A stretch of DNA of 64,000 bases from positions 9,176,001 to 9,240,000 of the forward strand of contig JAUEDM010000001.1 of the NCBI GenBank assembly GCA_033439685.1, read 5' to 3'. The DNA is from Apodospora peruviana (taxonomy: Eukaryota > Ascomycota > Sordariomycetes > Sordariales > Lasiosphaeriaceae). Position numbers and translations under genes: made by a program. Below are positions 34,234-45,004 of this stretch, piece by piece. Position 1 is the stretch's first letter; every line of letters starts with the position of its first letter. Under the pieces are notes generated by a model, which worked only from the letters and a program-made list of their open reading frames with translations, ran no database searches and was not told the DNA's origin.

Positions 34234-34560
34234 ATGTACATGGAGTGTCACGGAACAGGCACTCCTGTCAGCGATCCTATTGAGACTCAGACCGTTGCAA
34301 ACGTCTTTGGAGAGCATGAAATTTATATAGGATCGTTTAGTACCCTACTGGTAGTACCCGGGGTTTACAAAGAAGCAACTAGCTACTAATACTTGTAATC
34401 CACTGCAGGTCAAAACCAATCTCGGACATGCAGGAGGTGCCTCGGGGCTGTCCAGCCTTGTGAAAACGACGCTTGCCCTCGAGAACGAGACGATCCCGGC
34501 CAGAGACTCGGCGGTGATGTTTGCCCACGGCGTAGCAGCCAGCGTACTGAAACGGTTGCC
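34234..34560 (+). pseudogene. Remnant of a polyketide-synthase ketosynthase domain
   Basis: From 34234 the frame reads YMECHGTGTPVSDPIETQ and ends IYIGS at 34335. This is the ketosynthase segment around the first active-site histidine. After about 70 bases with an intron-like end (ACTAAT, CACTGCAG) the frame at 34409 reads VKTNLGHAGGASGLSSLVKT, the segment of the second active-site histidine, then TLALENETIP. Both pieces are in the right order and at the expected domain distance. The rest of the ketosynthase and every other synthase domain are absent within the window. The sequence after about 34510 no longer matches. It is a fragment, not a gene. Confidence 0.8.
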
Positions 34561-35271
34561 ATGCTGCTTACGAGAACTGCAGCAAGCACCACCGTGTTGC
34601 TCGACAGTGTCCCTACCGATGGTAAGGACCGAGTAAGCTGGTGAAGGACATCCATCACAGTGCGGCAAGGAATCCAGTATGGCTACAATATCGAGTTTGA
34701 AAGCCTCAAAAACGTATATGCCAACAAACAACATGAATCGTTGGACATTCAAACGGCAACGCACGGCATCGGGATCGGGGTTTTCTCAGTCACTGTAGTC
34801 TGCAACAATATAAACCCGTCGCCTATAGTTGTTCGAGTTTGGATCTCCATGGTCATAGGTAGGATGCCTCGGCGTCCGGTTGGCCTTGTGCCCTGTAAAA
34901 TGCTGCGTTAATCTGTACAATCTCCAGGCACCAGGGCGGCGTTAATACAGCGGACTTGGATGTGATACGCCCACTCTCCGATTCTGCATGGGCTTTATGC
35001 AGTCCTGGTAGTGCATTCTGACCCCCGTGTCGAGTATCGCTGCACTGTAAGGCACGCACGCACTTTGACCTCACCGGTCCCTCCCCTGCTCCAACGTCGG
35101 TTAAATCCTACCCTCCCGTATTTCCGTCTTGGACCACTGCATCACCAAGACCCCAAAAGTTACAACGACGGCAAAACATTTGCTCTTGGTACAGATCCTG
35201 TTTACTCTCCTGCCGATCAAATCTTATCCCTTTCTCTCTTATCAAGTTATCACCGAGTTCAACTTCTCATC
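34561..35271. other. Intergenic region, likely deletion scar
   Basis: This lies between the ketosynthase remnant and the methyltransferase start. No recognisable domain piece is present, although most of a multi-kilobase synthase gene would have had to lie around here. It also contains the methyltransferase promoter. Confidence 0.4.
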
Positions 35272-36166
35272 ATGTCCAAACCAGTGGTCTCAACCCCGCT
35301 CTGCTCCATCCTCCATGAACTACGAACAGCCGAAAACAGCGGCAGCTACTTCCAGCCCAAACTGCGATCCCTCAAAGCCGCCAACCCCAAACTCAAGCTC
35401 CTCGATGTAGGCTCTGGATGGGGCCACATGGGGTGCAGTCTAGCCCAGGCACTCGGCCCAGCAGGTCGCGTCGTCGGGGTGGACATCTCCCCCGAGAGTA
35501 TATCCCACGCACGTGAAGTTGCCGGACGATGCGGCCTCGAGGACCGGGTAGATTTCGTCCAAGGGGACGCGTACAAGTTGCCTTTCGCCGATAACGAGTT
35601 CGACGTCGCGCATGCTCACCAGGTTCTTGCACACTTGGAAAGACCATGGGATGTGATAGCCGAGATGGTAAGAGTGACGAAGCCGGGCGGGTTTGTTGCT
35701 ATCAGGGAGGGTGATCTCGAGTCGGAGATTGTGTATCCGGCCGAGCCGGGACTTTTGAAGTTTCATAAATTGATTGCGACTGCCATGACGGCGAGAGGCA
35801 AGGGCGGTGGCGGCGCAGATACCGGTCGCAAGCTGTTGCCTTGGGCGTTGAAGGCCGGTGCTAAGCGGGATCAGATTACTGTTAGTTACGGGACTTGGTG
35901 GTTTGATACGCCTGAGCATAAGGACAAATGGGGTAAGTCGTCTTTTATTCCATTGCTATTGACTTTGTGCTGAGTACTGACTTTGTTTTGCAGCCAAGGC
36001 CATGACTGGCCAGGTGAGGGACGGAATGGTGGGTGAAATCGCGAAAAAGACGGGACTTGCAACCGAGGAAGACCTCGAAGAGATGGCTACTGCGTGGGAG
36101 GAGTGGGCTGCTCGAGAGGATTCCAGTCTGGCTATGATGCATGGAGAGATTTTGGTTGAGAAGTGA
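35272..36166 (+). CDS. Class I SAM-dependent methyltransferase
   Basis: Two exons (35272..35932 and 35994..36166) give 277 residues; the intron has GTAAGT and TTTTGCAG ends. Motif I is KLLDVGSGWGHMG at about residue 41. The acidic loop is VVGVDISPES, motif II is QGDAYKLPFADNEFDVAHAHQ, and motif III is KPGGFVAIREGDLE. This is the UbiE/Coq5-like small-molecule fold. Similar enzymes appear in secondary-metabolite clusters and as free-standing fungal methyltransferases. It sits between the ketosynthase remnant and a short-chain dehydrogenase, suggesting it once tailored the polyketide. The reading frame is intact. The acceptor substrate is unknown. Confidence 0.9.
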
Positions 36167-36575
36167 ACTTTGTTTGCAAAGAGAGAAAGTCGGGAGGTGA
36201 CATGAGTAGCAGGACAAGGATATCAAGAACGGAGTAGTATTTTTTTCTTTTACTTATTTTGCGTTGTTGTGCCTGGTATCTGGGGTGATCCCTAGCTGCC
36301 TCTGCCTCTTCGATATTCCCTAGTCGATGATATTACAACCGGCTCAGCTTCACCGACATGCGTGTTCGGAGTTAGGGGTGGATTTACAGGAGGATCCGAT
36401 GAGATAACGATATTAAAAGCGGGACGGAGGGACACCCATCGCATACAGGCAGTCAGCATCTTTCTTTCCCTCACCATTTCCCCACCATTCCCGATTCTAT
36501 CTTTTCCCCTTTACACGCCTGCAACAAAACATCCGACAGTTTATCCCATTTTCTTACAGGCATCGTTAGCCCTTC
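36167..36575. other. Spacer between methyltransferase and dehydrogenase
   Basis: About 400 bases in tandem orientation hold the terminator side of the methyltransferase and the CT-rich promoter of the dehydrogenase (36460-36560 is pyrimidine-rich). No gene was seen. Confidence 0.5.
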
Positions 36576-37711
36576 ATGGCACCTCCAAAACTCCCCTTCA
36601 AGACGGTTTGGACACAGTTCTTCCCTCCCAAACCCCATTTCACCGATGATAATATCCCCAAAGATTTGACGGGCAAGGTCTACTTGGTCACCGGTGCCAG
36701 CAGTGGCATGGGCAAGGAGGTCGCCCGTGTGCTCTACTCCCGCAACGCCCGAGTCTACGCTGCTTGCCGTAACAAGGACAAGGCGCTCTCCGTGATTGAA
36801 GACATCAAGAAAACGGCCCCCAAATCGGCCGGACAATTGAACTTTCTCCATCTTGACCTTGCCGACCTCGCCACCGTCAAATCCTGTGCCACCAATTTTC
36901 TGAATCTCGAGTCCAAGCTGCACATCCTGTTCAACAATGCCGGCGTCATGACCGGCCAGGCCACTCCGGCGCCTGAGACAGCACAAGGCCACGAGCTGGC
37001 GCTGGGCGTCAACTGCGTCGGCACCTTCCTGCTAACCAAGCTCCTCACGCCAGTTATACTCGAGACAGCCAAGATAGAGCCGCCTAATACGGTGCGAGTT
37101 ATCTGGCTGTCTTCGTTTGGTCTGTTGCAGTACTCGCCCGAGGACCATGGCATCGACATGACTAACCTCGACTTCCACGTCCCCAAGCCCGGGATTGACC
37201 GGTATGGCATCAGCAAGTGCGGAGCTTGGCTGCTGGGTGTCGAGTTTGCACGGCGATATAAAGCCGACGGCGTCGTGAGCGTGCCCATCAACCCGGGCAA
37301 TGTTCTGACAGATCTCGCCAGAGATGCGCCCTTGTGGCTGAAGCTCGTTGGCCATGCCGTCGTCTATAAGTACGTACATCTACCACTTTCCGCAGCACGT
37401 CCGTCTGCTAATACTTGTTTCTAGAGTTATGTTTGGCGTCTATACACAGTTGTATGCTGCCTTTTCACCGGATGTAGCAGTCGACAAGCCAGACTTGACC
37501 AAAGAATGGGGTAAGTACCTTCTGACATCGAGGCAAATATGTCATTGACAGTTCAAGCTAACCAGCCACTTTCACAGTCATCCCATGGGGAAGGTTTGGT
37601 CCGCTCCGGCCTGATCTGCCCAAGGCCGTATTACCGGAGACGGAAGGAGGCAACGGGAATGCCCAGCAGTTTTGGCAGTGGAATGAGGAGCAAGTCAAAG
37701 ATTTCCTGTAG
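36576..37711 (+). CDS. Short-chain dehydrogenase/reductase
   Basis: Three exons (36576..37369, 37425..37510, 37578..37711) give 337 residues. The nucleotide-binding motif is VTGASSGMGKEVARVL at about residue 40, followed by NNAGV near 118. The catalytic region has WLSSFG with the serine, and YGISK near 210 with the YxxxK pair. The N-terminal PPKLPFKTVWTQFFPPKP and the C-terminal WVIPWGRFG ending match the retinol-dehydrogenase-like fungal branch. It uses NAD(P)H to reduce or oxidise a carbonyl/alcohol. It follows the methyltransferase in the same orientation with a 409-bp spacer. It looks fully functional. Confidence 0.9.
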
Positions 37712-38094
37712 ACAAGAACTCACATCCGGAGCGAGATTAGGATGCAAATCCGACGCTGGGTCGACTCTCAAATTAGATCCGGGGGGGGGGGGGGGGGGGG
37801 GTACTTGGCGGTCCCAGGGAGTTTGGAAGACTCGCAGCGCACCGTAGATGCCTGCATGTAGCTTGGTAGCGTAGCAGTTAGGGCAGATTGTTAATATATA
37901 GCATGTATGAAACCGATCAAATCTTGCGGCACAGCTTAGTGGCCTGAATTTGAGCATAAGTACCCGTCTTTCCGAGCACAACGGCGGTATCTATCCCAAA
38001 CTTGAAACTCCAAAGCACAGTAATACCTACCTTAGTTACCTATCCAAAAGTTCGACCGGAAATTCAGCTTCCTGCCCCCCCAACATCAGCAACC
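37712..38094. other. Gap after the dehydrogenase
   Basis: Apart from the poly-G run this 380-base gap holds nothing I can support. Confidence 0.45.
37781..37801. repeat. Poly-G run of 21
   Basis: An uninterrupted run of 21 G begins 70 bases after the stop codon of the dehydrogenase, probably in its 3' UTR. Runs this long are rare and unstable in fungal DNA. Confidence 0.9.
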
Positions 38095-38480
38095 ATGACC
38101 ACCCCAGTTATACAAACAGGTCTGGTCCGGTCACCCCGAACGGATGGCGACTCCTCCCCAATCCTGGTGGTGCACTCCTACGGCGCAGCAGCAACGGTAC
38201 CATACGAGTCCCCCACCTGTGCCGACGAGATCATGAAATCGACGCCGGGCGGGCTCCCGTTGCGACATGCGTTCGACTGCATCACTTCACCCGAATCGGT
38301 ATCAACTTGCCTTGCAGCGCTCGGTCGTGCTGGCGGGCGGTATGCCTGTCTGGAGGGGTGCAAGACGGAATGGGCGGACTCGGCGCGCAGTTCGCGTCAA
38401 GGAGGTGATGGGATCCGAGGGGTCGGGACGGCGGGTGACTTTGGGTGGCAGTGACGAGAATGCTACCTACTCCTGTGATG
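38095..38480 (+). pseudogene. Remnant of an MDR enoyl reductase (C-terminal half)
   Basis: The open frame from 38095 contains GGLPLRHAFDCITSPES and CLAALGRAGGRYACLEG. This pattern follows the cofactor fold in trans-acting enoyl reductases of fungal polyketide clusters. After about 38360 the family sequence continues in another frame (RTRRAVRVKEVMG, GRRVTLGG). The N-terminal GroES-like domain is missing and the first 40 codons do not match, so the piece is truncated and frameshifted. It differs from the intact MDR gene at 25465-26623. Its place next to methyltransferase, dehydrogenase and ketosynthase remnant supports a former cluster. Confidence 0.6.
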
Positions 38481-38600
38481 CCAATCCTGATTTCCACCGG
38501 GGTTGCATCGAGTGGGCGGGTTATGAGCATTGTCCCTGAGCTCTGTTCTCCCAACGCACCATGCCATCGAATTCCTATTGGGCAGCTTTCCTCCAAGAGG

Positions 38601-39080
38601 TCTGCTTGCGATCGATGCAGGAGACAAAAAGTTGGGATGCGAGAAGCAGCGTGACACGGCACCCTGCAACTGGTGCATCCGGATTAACAAGAACTGTGTC
38701 ATGAGCTTTCGGCCCCCGTTGTTGGGCCCGTTGGCCAGGAGGGTACCACTCAGCCAGAGGCCTCCGGACTACATTTCAACGCCAAGTCATAACCGCCAAC
38801 CAATAACTTTTTCTTCACCAATATTATCGACCACTATTCGGTGTCTTGGCCAACCGGCAGGACCTGCAGTGTACATGATGTTGCCGACTACCAACATCGT
38901 GTTGAGTCTACCTTCCCGGAACATGGCCACTCTCTCAAAATCCCTGCTGGCCACTCTCTCGAAATCGCTGCTGGCCACCCCAACAAACTTCCACTGGATT
39001 TCGACCTTCCGGAAGACACACAACCATGTGAACCGATAGCAGATGATTCTGACATCTTTTTCATGCCTGGAAAAGTATAG
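38601..39080 (+). pseudogene. Second Zn2Cys6 regulator remnant
   Basis: At 38601-38640 the frame reads SACDRCRRQK. Behind a run of five A (38636-38640) the cluster continues one frame over with GCEKQRDTAPCNWCIRINKN and C. Allowing one base at the A run gives the exact C-x2-C-x6-C-x8-C-x2-C-x6-C spacing of fungal zinc clusters. The downstream 370 bases contain a 24-bp tandem repeat and end in stops in all frames, with no regulator middle domain. It is a broken regulator, or the start of one truncated by deletion. Confidence 0.6.
38925..38978 (+). repeat. 24-bp tandem repeat, 2.25 copies
   Basis: The unit GGCCACTCTCTC-AAATC-CTGCT (two variable positions) occurs at 38925-38948 and 38949-38972, with a partial third copy. 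The length is a multiple of three; in one frame it codes GHSLKIPA then GHSLEIAA. Confidence 0.75.
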
Positions 39081-39161
39081 CTGGGATGACGCTCTGGGTC
39101 ATGAACCAGATGCACCTGAGCCAGGCAAGTTCGACGCGTCACTGGAGCTGCACAACCATCA

Positions 39162-39608
39162 TTGGATGTTGGCGGTATCGTGGCGGATCTGAAAATCTTG
39201 TTGCCTCACACTCTCCAGGGGAAAGTGCTCGAGGCCGTTCGAGCGAGTCAAGCCAAGTGGGATCTCGTCGCTGCAAGTCCTTCCATGGATGCTGCTAACA
39301 TGACACAAATGCTGCCCTCGAGAGGGCCTCCGCCATCAATATTCGGTAGAGGAAGGGGACAAAATTCGGATTACATGGGGGCTGTGACGAACTCGGGAAT
39401 GGAAGTTCGTCCCAAGGAGATAATCGTCGTGGAAACCGAGGCCAAGGACGAGGTCGCGGTAAAAGATGTTCTAGAGGTGGAAGCCGAGATCGAGGTGGAG
39501 GAGAACGCGGATGTGGGGGTGGAGGTCATGGGAGAAGAGGATCCAGAGGTGGAAGCCAAGCTCGAGGTCGAGGCGAACGGTGGACGCGGGGGTAGAGGTC
39601 GACGTTGA
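39162..39608 (+). other. Low-complexity open frame of uncertain status
   Basis: A 148-codon frame opens at 39162. Its second half is very rich in Glu and Val (VEAEIEVEENADVGVEV). Read one frame over, the same bases give an Arg-Gly-Gly-rich stretch (RGQGRGRGKRCSRGGSRDR) as in RGG-box RNA-binding proteins. Which frame, if any, was coding cannot be decided. It may be the tail of the Zn2Cys6 relic. Confidence 0.3.
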
Positions 39609-40490
39609 TACAAAGCAGAATGCTCTTAATCCATCTCGTACACCAAGCTGACGTCGTATGACCGATCCAATGGAGAAAGTTTTTAATGATGGCAGACCTA
39701 CGGCGCTTCATCCAGAAGATGAATGTCGCGTACGGCGAACCTGAGGACGACAGGCCAAGTAAGCAGGTAGGTACCTATGTCCCCGAGATTCTGGGTCTGA
39801 GCGCTGACACCAACTCTCACCAAAAGAGCAGGTGATTATGGCAATTCTCTCTCCTATTCTTTTCATTTTCGTATTAATGTCAGCGAAATGAGGGCTGTTA
39901 GAGCGGAACAAGCCCAGGCCTCGATTTGCGTTGTGTCATCCGCTGACAATTATACTGGTTTCAAAACCGCCCGTGTGTTTTATTCATTCGTAATGGCCCG
40001 TACCTGCATTCCCCAACTTCTGATGAGATAATGGTACTAATAAAATTATTTCCTCAAAAAGTACATGGTCTGAGCACGATAGTCCCGTTGTTGGTCGCCA
40101 TCATCATGTTTCTCTCCCCTGTGCTAAACTAACGTTACGGGAAGTGGGGGTTTAAGAATACTTGCGCGGATCGGTTGCCCTACCGGTAATATTCTAACCG
40201 CTCCAGTCGGCTTTCACGTTGCTTGGCCGTTATCGAACCGAATTCCGGATAATGAAAATGGCCCATGACCCTCTTTACCTGATTGGCTCTCAGCGTAAAA
40301 GATATCGGGACCGGTTTGGCTATTTTAAACAACGGATTGTGGAGGATAGCGTCTTATGTGGGTTGGGTTTTATCTGGTATTTAAGAGTTACGTATAATCA
40401 ATCAAGGCATGGAACCGACTTGGAGGATGTTTGTTTCCTGTATGGTTGCGTTGCTTTGAAACAAGGCGTACAAGTTCAAGTCTCAAAATC
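39609..40490. other. Intergenic region upstream of the DUF1996 gene
   Basis: No supported gene is present. It includes the promoter of the DUF1996 gene. Confidence 0.5.
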
Positions 40491-41798
40491 ATGGGTTGGA
40501 AATCATCCGTTGCAGTCACCAGCGCGTTTCTGCTCGCCCACTATGCGTCGGCTCAGTCGATGCTGAGATTCGGGTGTTCTCAGCTCGTGATTGAGAGATC
40601 CGACCCCCTGGTCAACCCCGGCTTGAATCCTTCTTCTCATACCCACCAGGTTGTCGGCGGGAACTCTTTCAATTTCTCGGTATGGCTACCTTCCTTGAAT
40701 ATGACCCTGGCTAGGTAGGTATAGAGCTCAAGATATGTTACTAACTCACCACCCCAATGCGTTAGATGGACCCGGCTGTTATGGACCCAGCCAAAGAGTC
40801 CACCTGCACCTCGTGCACATACTCCGAAGACTTCAGCAACTACTGGACTGCAAGTATGTACTTTCGCAGCCCCGAGAACGGCACATACAAACTCGTCCCC
40901 CAATTCGCCAACTGGCGTCGCCTGGGCGGCGACGAGAAACTCCCCCAGGAAGGCGGTCTCACAGTATACTACATGCCTCCGTTCGGCGGCAACACCAAGG
41001 TGACAGCATTCAAGCCCGGATTCCGCATGATAGCAGGCGACCCCAACCTCCGCTCCAAAGAAGGCACATACCCAGGCATATGCCACAGATGCCAAGGGAA
41101 CGGCGACGGATTCGCACCCTGTGACTCGCACGATACTTCGGAATTCCCACTCAAGATGTGTCCGGGGGGAATCCGAGCGACTGTGATTTTCCCTGGCTGC
41201 TGGGACGGTGTCAATCTAGACTCACCGGATCATAGGAGTCACATGGCCTATGGAACGGGTGGTATGGGTGCTCTAGCTGGGGCGGATTGTCCTGCTACTC
41301 ATCCTGTTCGGGTGCCACAGGTTATGTATGAGATTATGTGGGATACTAGGCCATTTAATGACCAAAAGTACTTTGAGGGTGGAAAGCAGCCGTTCGTGTA
41401 CAGTTTTGGGGATGGGTGAGTTTTCGAGCTGCTTTGTTGCAATGGATATGTATAGTCCAGGCTGACCAATAATGTGTGATTTGGAAGAACCGGACATGGC
41501 CAACACGGCGATTATCTATTTGGATGGAAGGACGACGCACTACAAAGGGGCATGGATGAGTTGGGCAAGAATGGCTGTTACGACGATAACTGCAGCAGCG
41601 CCCTCAAGATACAGGATGGCAAGGAGGCTATTGCCTGTACCAAGGCGTCTCAGGTAGCTGAGAGTGTAGGCAGGAACGGAGAATGTAAGTGACGAGAGCC
41701 AATATTGCACTACGTTTAAGACAACCTAGAAGTATGGCTAACTCCAGTATATAGGGCTGACGGCGCTTCCCGGAAATGTGCCCGTCACATACAAGTAA
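40491..41798 (+). CDS. Secreted DUF1996-domain protein
   Basis: Four exons (40491..40679, 40766..41415, 41488..41684, 41755..41798) splice in phase to 359 residues. The first exon encodes a signal peptide (SSVAVTSAFLLAHYASAQ) followed by FGCSQLVIERSDPLVNPG. Family hallmarks of DUF1996 follow: SHTHQVVGGNSFN, CTSCTYSEDFSNYWTA at the exon 2 start, RMIAGDP, the cysteine pair CPGGIRATVIFPGCWDG, and DHRSHMAY. Family members are secreted fungal proteins, often induced on plant material; the biochemical function is unknown. The C-terminus is short and lacks the WSC domains found in longer members. It appears intact. Confidence 0.9.
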
Positions 41799-42338
41799 GG
41801 CGGATCGAGGAAAATAGTTATAAATCTTTCTGTTCTCCCTCTTCTCTGTCGCTAAAGTACCCGTTGTCTTGAATGCAGCTCTCTAACTCGTCCAGTTTAT
41901 ATATCACGTCTCCTAGCAAGCTCCACTGTTCGTCTATAAAGCTGACGGCCCGTTGCTCAAACGCCTGCTTGCGCCCCACCCGATGTGACCGCAAGCAAAA
42001 GCCCAAGTAGCGCTGGCCAACTGATTTTTACTTGTCATCGACGCCTCCTTGCCTTTGCGACCAAGCGGCACACCGTGTCACGGCCGGGCAAGAAGACGGC
42101 GGGACTCATCTTTATTGGGCACTATTGACGAAGTCTCTAGGATGAGGAAAAGAAAAGAAAAGAGAAAGAAAAGAAAAGAGAAAGAAAAGAAAAGAGAAAG
42201 AAAAGAAAAGAGAAAGAAAAGGGAGAAGACATGACGTATATATCGTGGCTGGATCCACTGCTAAGGAAACCTTATCCAGCAAGGTTCCTTGGTCCGAACC
42301 TTGCTAAGTGTCATTATGCCTTCAACCCACACAGGCCC
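41799..42338. other. Intergenic region with purine-rich repeat
   Basis: This lies between the DUF1996 gene and the OrsD-like relic. Apart from the purine tract (annotated separately) nothing was seen. Confidence 0.5.
42147..42222. repeat. Purine-only 16-bp tandem repeat
   Basis: About 4.5 copies of GAAAAGAAAAGAGAAA form an uninterrupted A/G strand of more than 70 bases. Such tracts can form triplex DNA or act as nucleosome-poor spacers. It is a simple-sequence repeat, not coding. Confidence 0.85.
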
Positions 42339-43302
42339 TCACACACCGGCGGTAGTTGTTGACGATATTCTGGCGAGCCACTGCAGCGTTTCAATCGGCA
42401 CGCTGTCTAGCCTCCAGCAACATCGTTCCACCTCTCGGTCGAAGCTTTCTGCCAGCTGTGTCAAACACGTCCGCTCTCGAAATGCATATTCATCTTCGAC
42501 TTGCTGCCACCGAGCCTTTCGCCTCCTTTGCCTTGACCCACTCGGCGGCTCTGTGTACTTCGAGCTTGTCTCTACTGCCGAAATGCCGTACCCAGCCCAC
42601 CCTCTTAACCCAAGCCGAATCGCGGTCCAAGCCCTCCTCAACGTCGCCTTTTCGAAGCCGTGCCTGTCCTCAACTTCCAACTCTGCCGTAAATTCTGCAA
42701 TCAGTTTCTCCGCCGTGCTTTTGCTCCCGCCGGACCCGACACCTTCATCGACTTCGCTGGCATTATCCTTGACGACCCAATATCGAGCGTGCCTTCGTTG
42801 CGACCACATCCACGACTGCAGCTCCACCTTTGTCCAGCGCGGCTCGTCTTTCCCTGCCATGTGGTTCGCCGTCGTCCAATGCCGTGTGGCGTGGTCTCTT
42901 TGAAGTCGTCAAAAAGCGACATTTCGTGCAACTAAAGCCATGCAGCCGTTGTAGCCTTTCTACTGGCGTTGTACCATCTGGTGGTAAGGCAATTGTCAAT
43001 GGATCGTTAAATTGCATTGTGCCGTAGTAGTTTACGACATCCTTTAACACCTGGCCTTTGACTTGGTGGGTGCGGAAGTGAACCTCTATGCCGTTATTGT
43101 CGGGTCGAACAACATTGTCACACAATCGGCATATTAGCATATTATGCTCCTCATTAACCATAACAAGCTTGTTCATAATGATCTCTATATGTAGTTGACT
43201 TGATGGTGTTCGTGGCTCCAACCTGAGAACCATTGTCATGAGCTTTCTGTACTTTGAACAGTAAACTTGCACGTTAACATCAATTGCCCCTAGACATTGC
43301 AA
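42339..43302 (-). pseudogene. OrsD-like (PF12013-type) zinc-finger protein relic
   Basis: On the minus strand the frame from about 43240 reads a C2H2-like finger (ICRLCDNVVRPDNNGIEVHF, then RTH). It continues with TIALPPDGTTPVERLQRLHG and FSCTKCRFLTTS. This order of a first finger, a linker with Pro-Asp-Gly, and a second CTKCRF motif is that of the OrsD-like family found in repetitive fungal DNA and beside the orsellinic-acid cluster. After about 42860 the family-like sequence (WTKVELQSW, RHARYWVV) is read in another frame to 42339. The open part starts without a convincing ATG. It is a frameshifted, 5'-damaged copy. Confidence 0.55.
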
Positions 43303-45004
43303 TCATTGCAATGCATATGAGCTGGTCTCTTCAACACACTGACAATCACGCTGTTGCAATTGTTGTCGCTGTCGTTGCGCACTCTGGATGGATGGATGGA
43401 TGGAATTTATTTCGCTGTTGGGGTTCAGCTGGACCCATCCTAGAAATTCTGAACCAATGAACGTGCCCTCTTGGTGCCAAACGTTTTGGACCGAATGCAC
43501 GGGCCAGCTTTTTCATTTTGGTGGGCGTTTTGGTCCAAAACACCCGAGAATAATGCCTAGGCACTACATCACTAAACCTGGTGTCGTTTGCCGACCATCC
43601 ACCATCTGAATACAATCCCTCCTCTTATTCCACAGACCTATCTGGAAGACAGATGTCCAAGCGCGGAGCTGACGAGATGTTGGGATCACGACACAATGAT
43701 CAGGACGATGATTTGTGTTATTCGAGCGACGGTGGCTCAAGTACCAGCAGCACCAATGGCATGGAGGACGATGTGCTGCTCTTTGACAACCTGCCAGAGA
43801 AACCAGAACTGCTCGATGCCGGTCATCGTTCTCATTCTGTTCTATCAGACCTAGTGAATCTAGTTCTGTCTGCGTGGAGCAGAGAAGAAGAAGGTGGCAG
43901 CAGCATCCTATCCAAATAAGGAGACCCCTTCGATGATGCCAAAAATAGATGCCAGCAGCAGTACTTCACGCCTGTTCGGACTCGGCAACAATTTACCGCC
44001 ATTTAGGCCGAAGAAGGAGTGAGGTGGTAATCTCCCGCAGGAGCACGAAGACGACGACACATGCAACTCGGCGGTAAGCTGCTACACAGCCGAGACAGAC
44101 CACGACGACCCAGACGCGGTCATGGTGCGACAACATCAACCACGACCCAGGGAAGAAAGCCCGGTTCTTCTCACATGTCCCTTCTACCGGCTCAATCCGG
44201 CGCAGCACCACAGTTGAATGTCGGCGATCGAGCTGCCCGACACCCTGGGTGCCTCATATGCTTGGAGTTGTAGCTGTCACTGCAAACTCATGCCATGACC
44301 GCACTCCGGTCTAACCTCTCGATCACTCTGTCCCAATCTGGGGCAGGGTTGGGTATGTTCTGCTACTTTACAGGTCGTTAACATCTCACTAGTCAGTATT
44401 GCTGGCACGCACAATTGGCGGGTTTTTGTCGTTTTGCGCTAGTTAGACGGGTTCACAGATGAGATCCTTCAGGTCGTCTGTCAGTGATTAGACTTTTTCT
44501 GAGAGCAAGAACTGGGAAATCTCCGAGCTAAGAGTGCCCCAATCCGCGGCGTTGAGACTGGAACTAGCCAAGTAGCGTGGTAACGTTTGTCATCATTCTA
44601 TCGAGAAGTAGCTTCTCGTAACCGTGAACTTTGGTTTCCATTTCCGAGGTGACTTAACCACACCCCTTACAACGTGCCACCGGGTTCCTATAGGTCTACG
44701 GAGCAATGCAGGAAGTAGGAGATGGCAGGATACGCCGCTTGCACGTGGGGAGCGACAGGGATAGTACTATGTAAACTGCCAGCATCAAGAAAGATGATCT
44801 TGTGTAAATAAACATCAAGTCCTCTGGAGATTTGGAATCGAAACTTAGCATCACTCAGCATCGGCCTTCTACAGCCGTCAAGCTCCCACACCTTACCAGT
44901 CATTCCTTTACAGTCACTCCTTGAATAGTCATAGACGACAAATCCACTCCTTCACTACTCATTAACAAACGGTTTTCAAGATTCCTCTTTTTTGAAAGTG
45001 CAAA
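43303..45004. other. 1.7-kb intergenic region
   Basis: A TGGA microsatellite lies at 43386-43402. A plus-strand frame at 43653-43919 (Ser/Asp-rich, MSKRGADEMLGSRHNDQDDD) ends without any family resemblance; it could be a decayed gene end or a chance frame. No other feature was seen. Confidence 0.4.
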
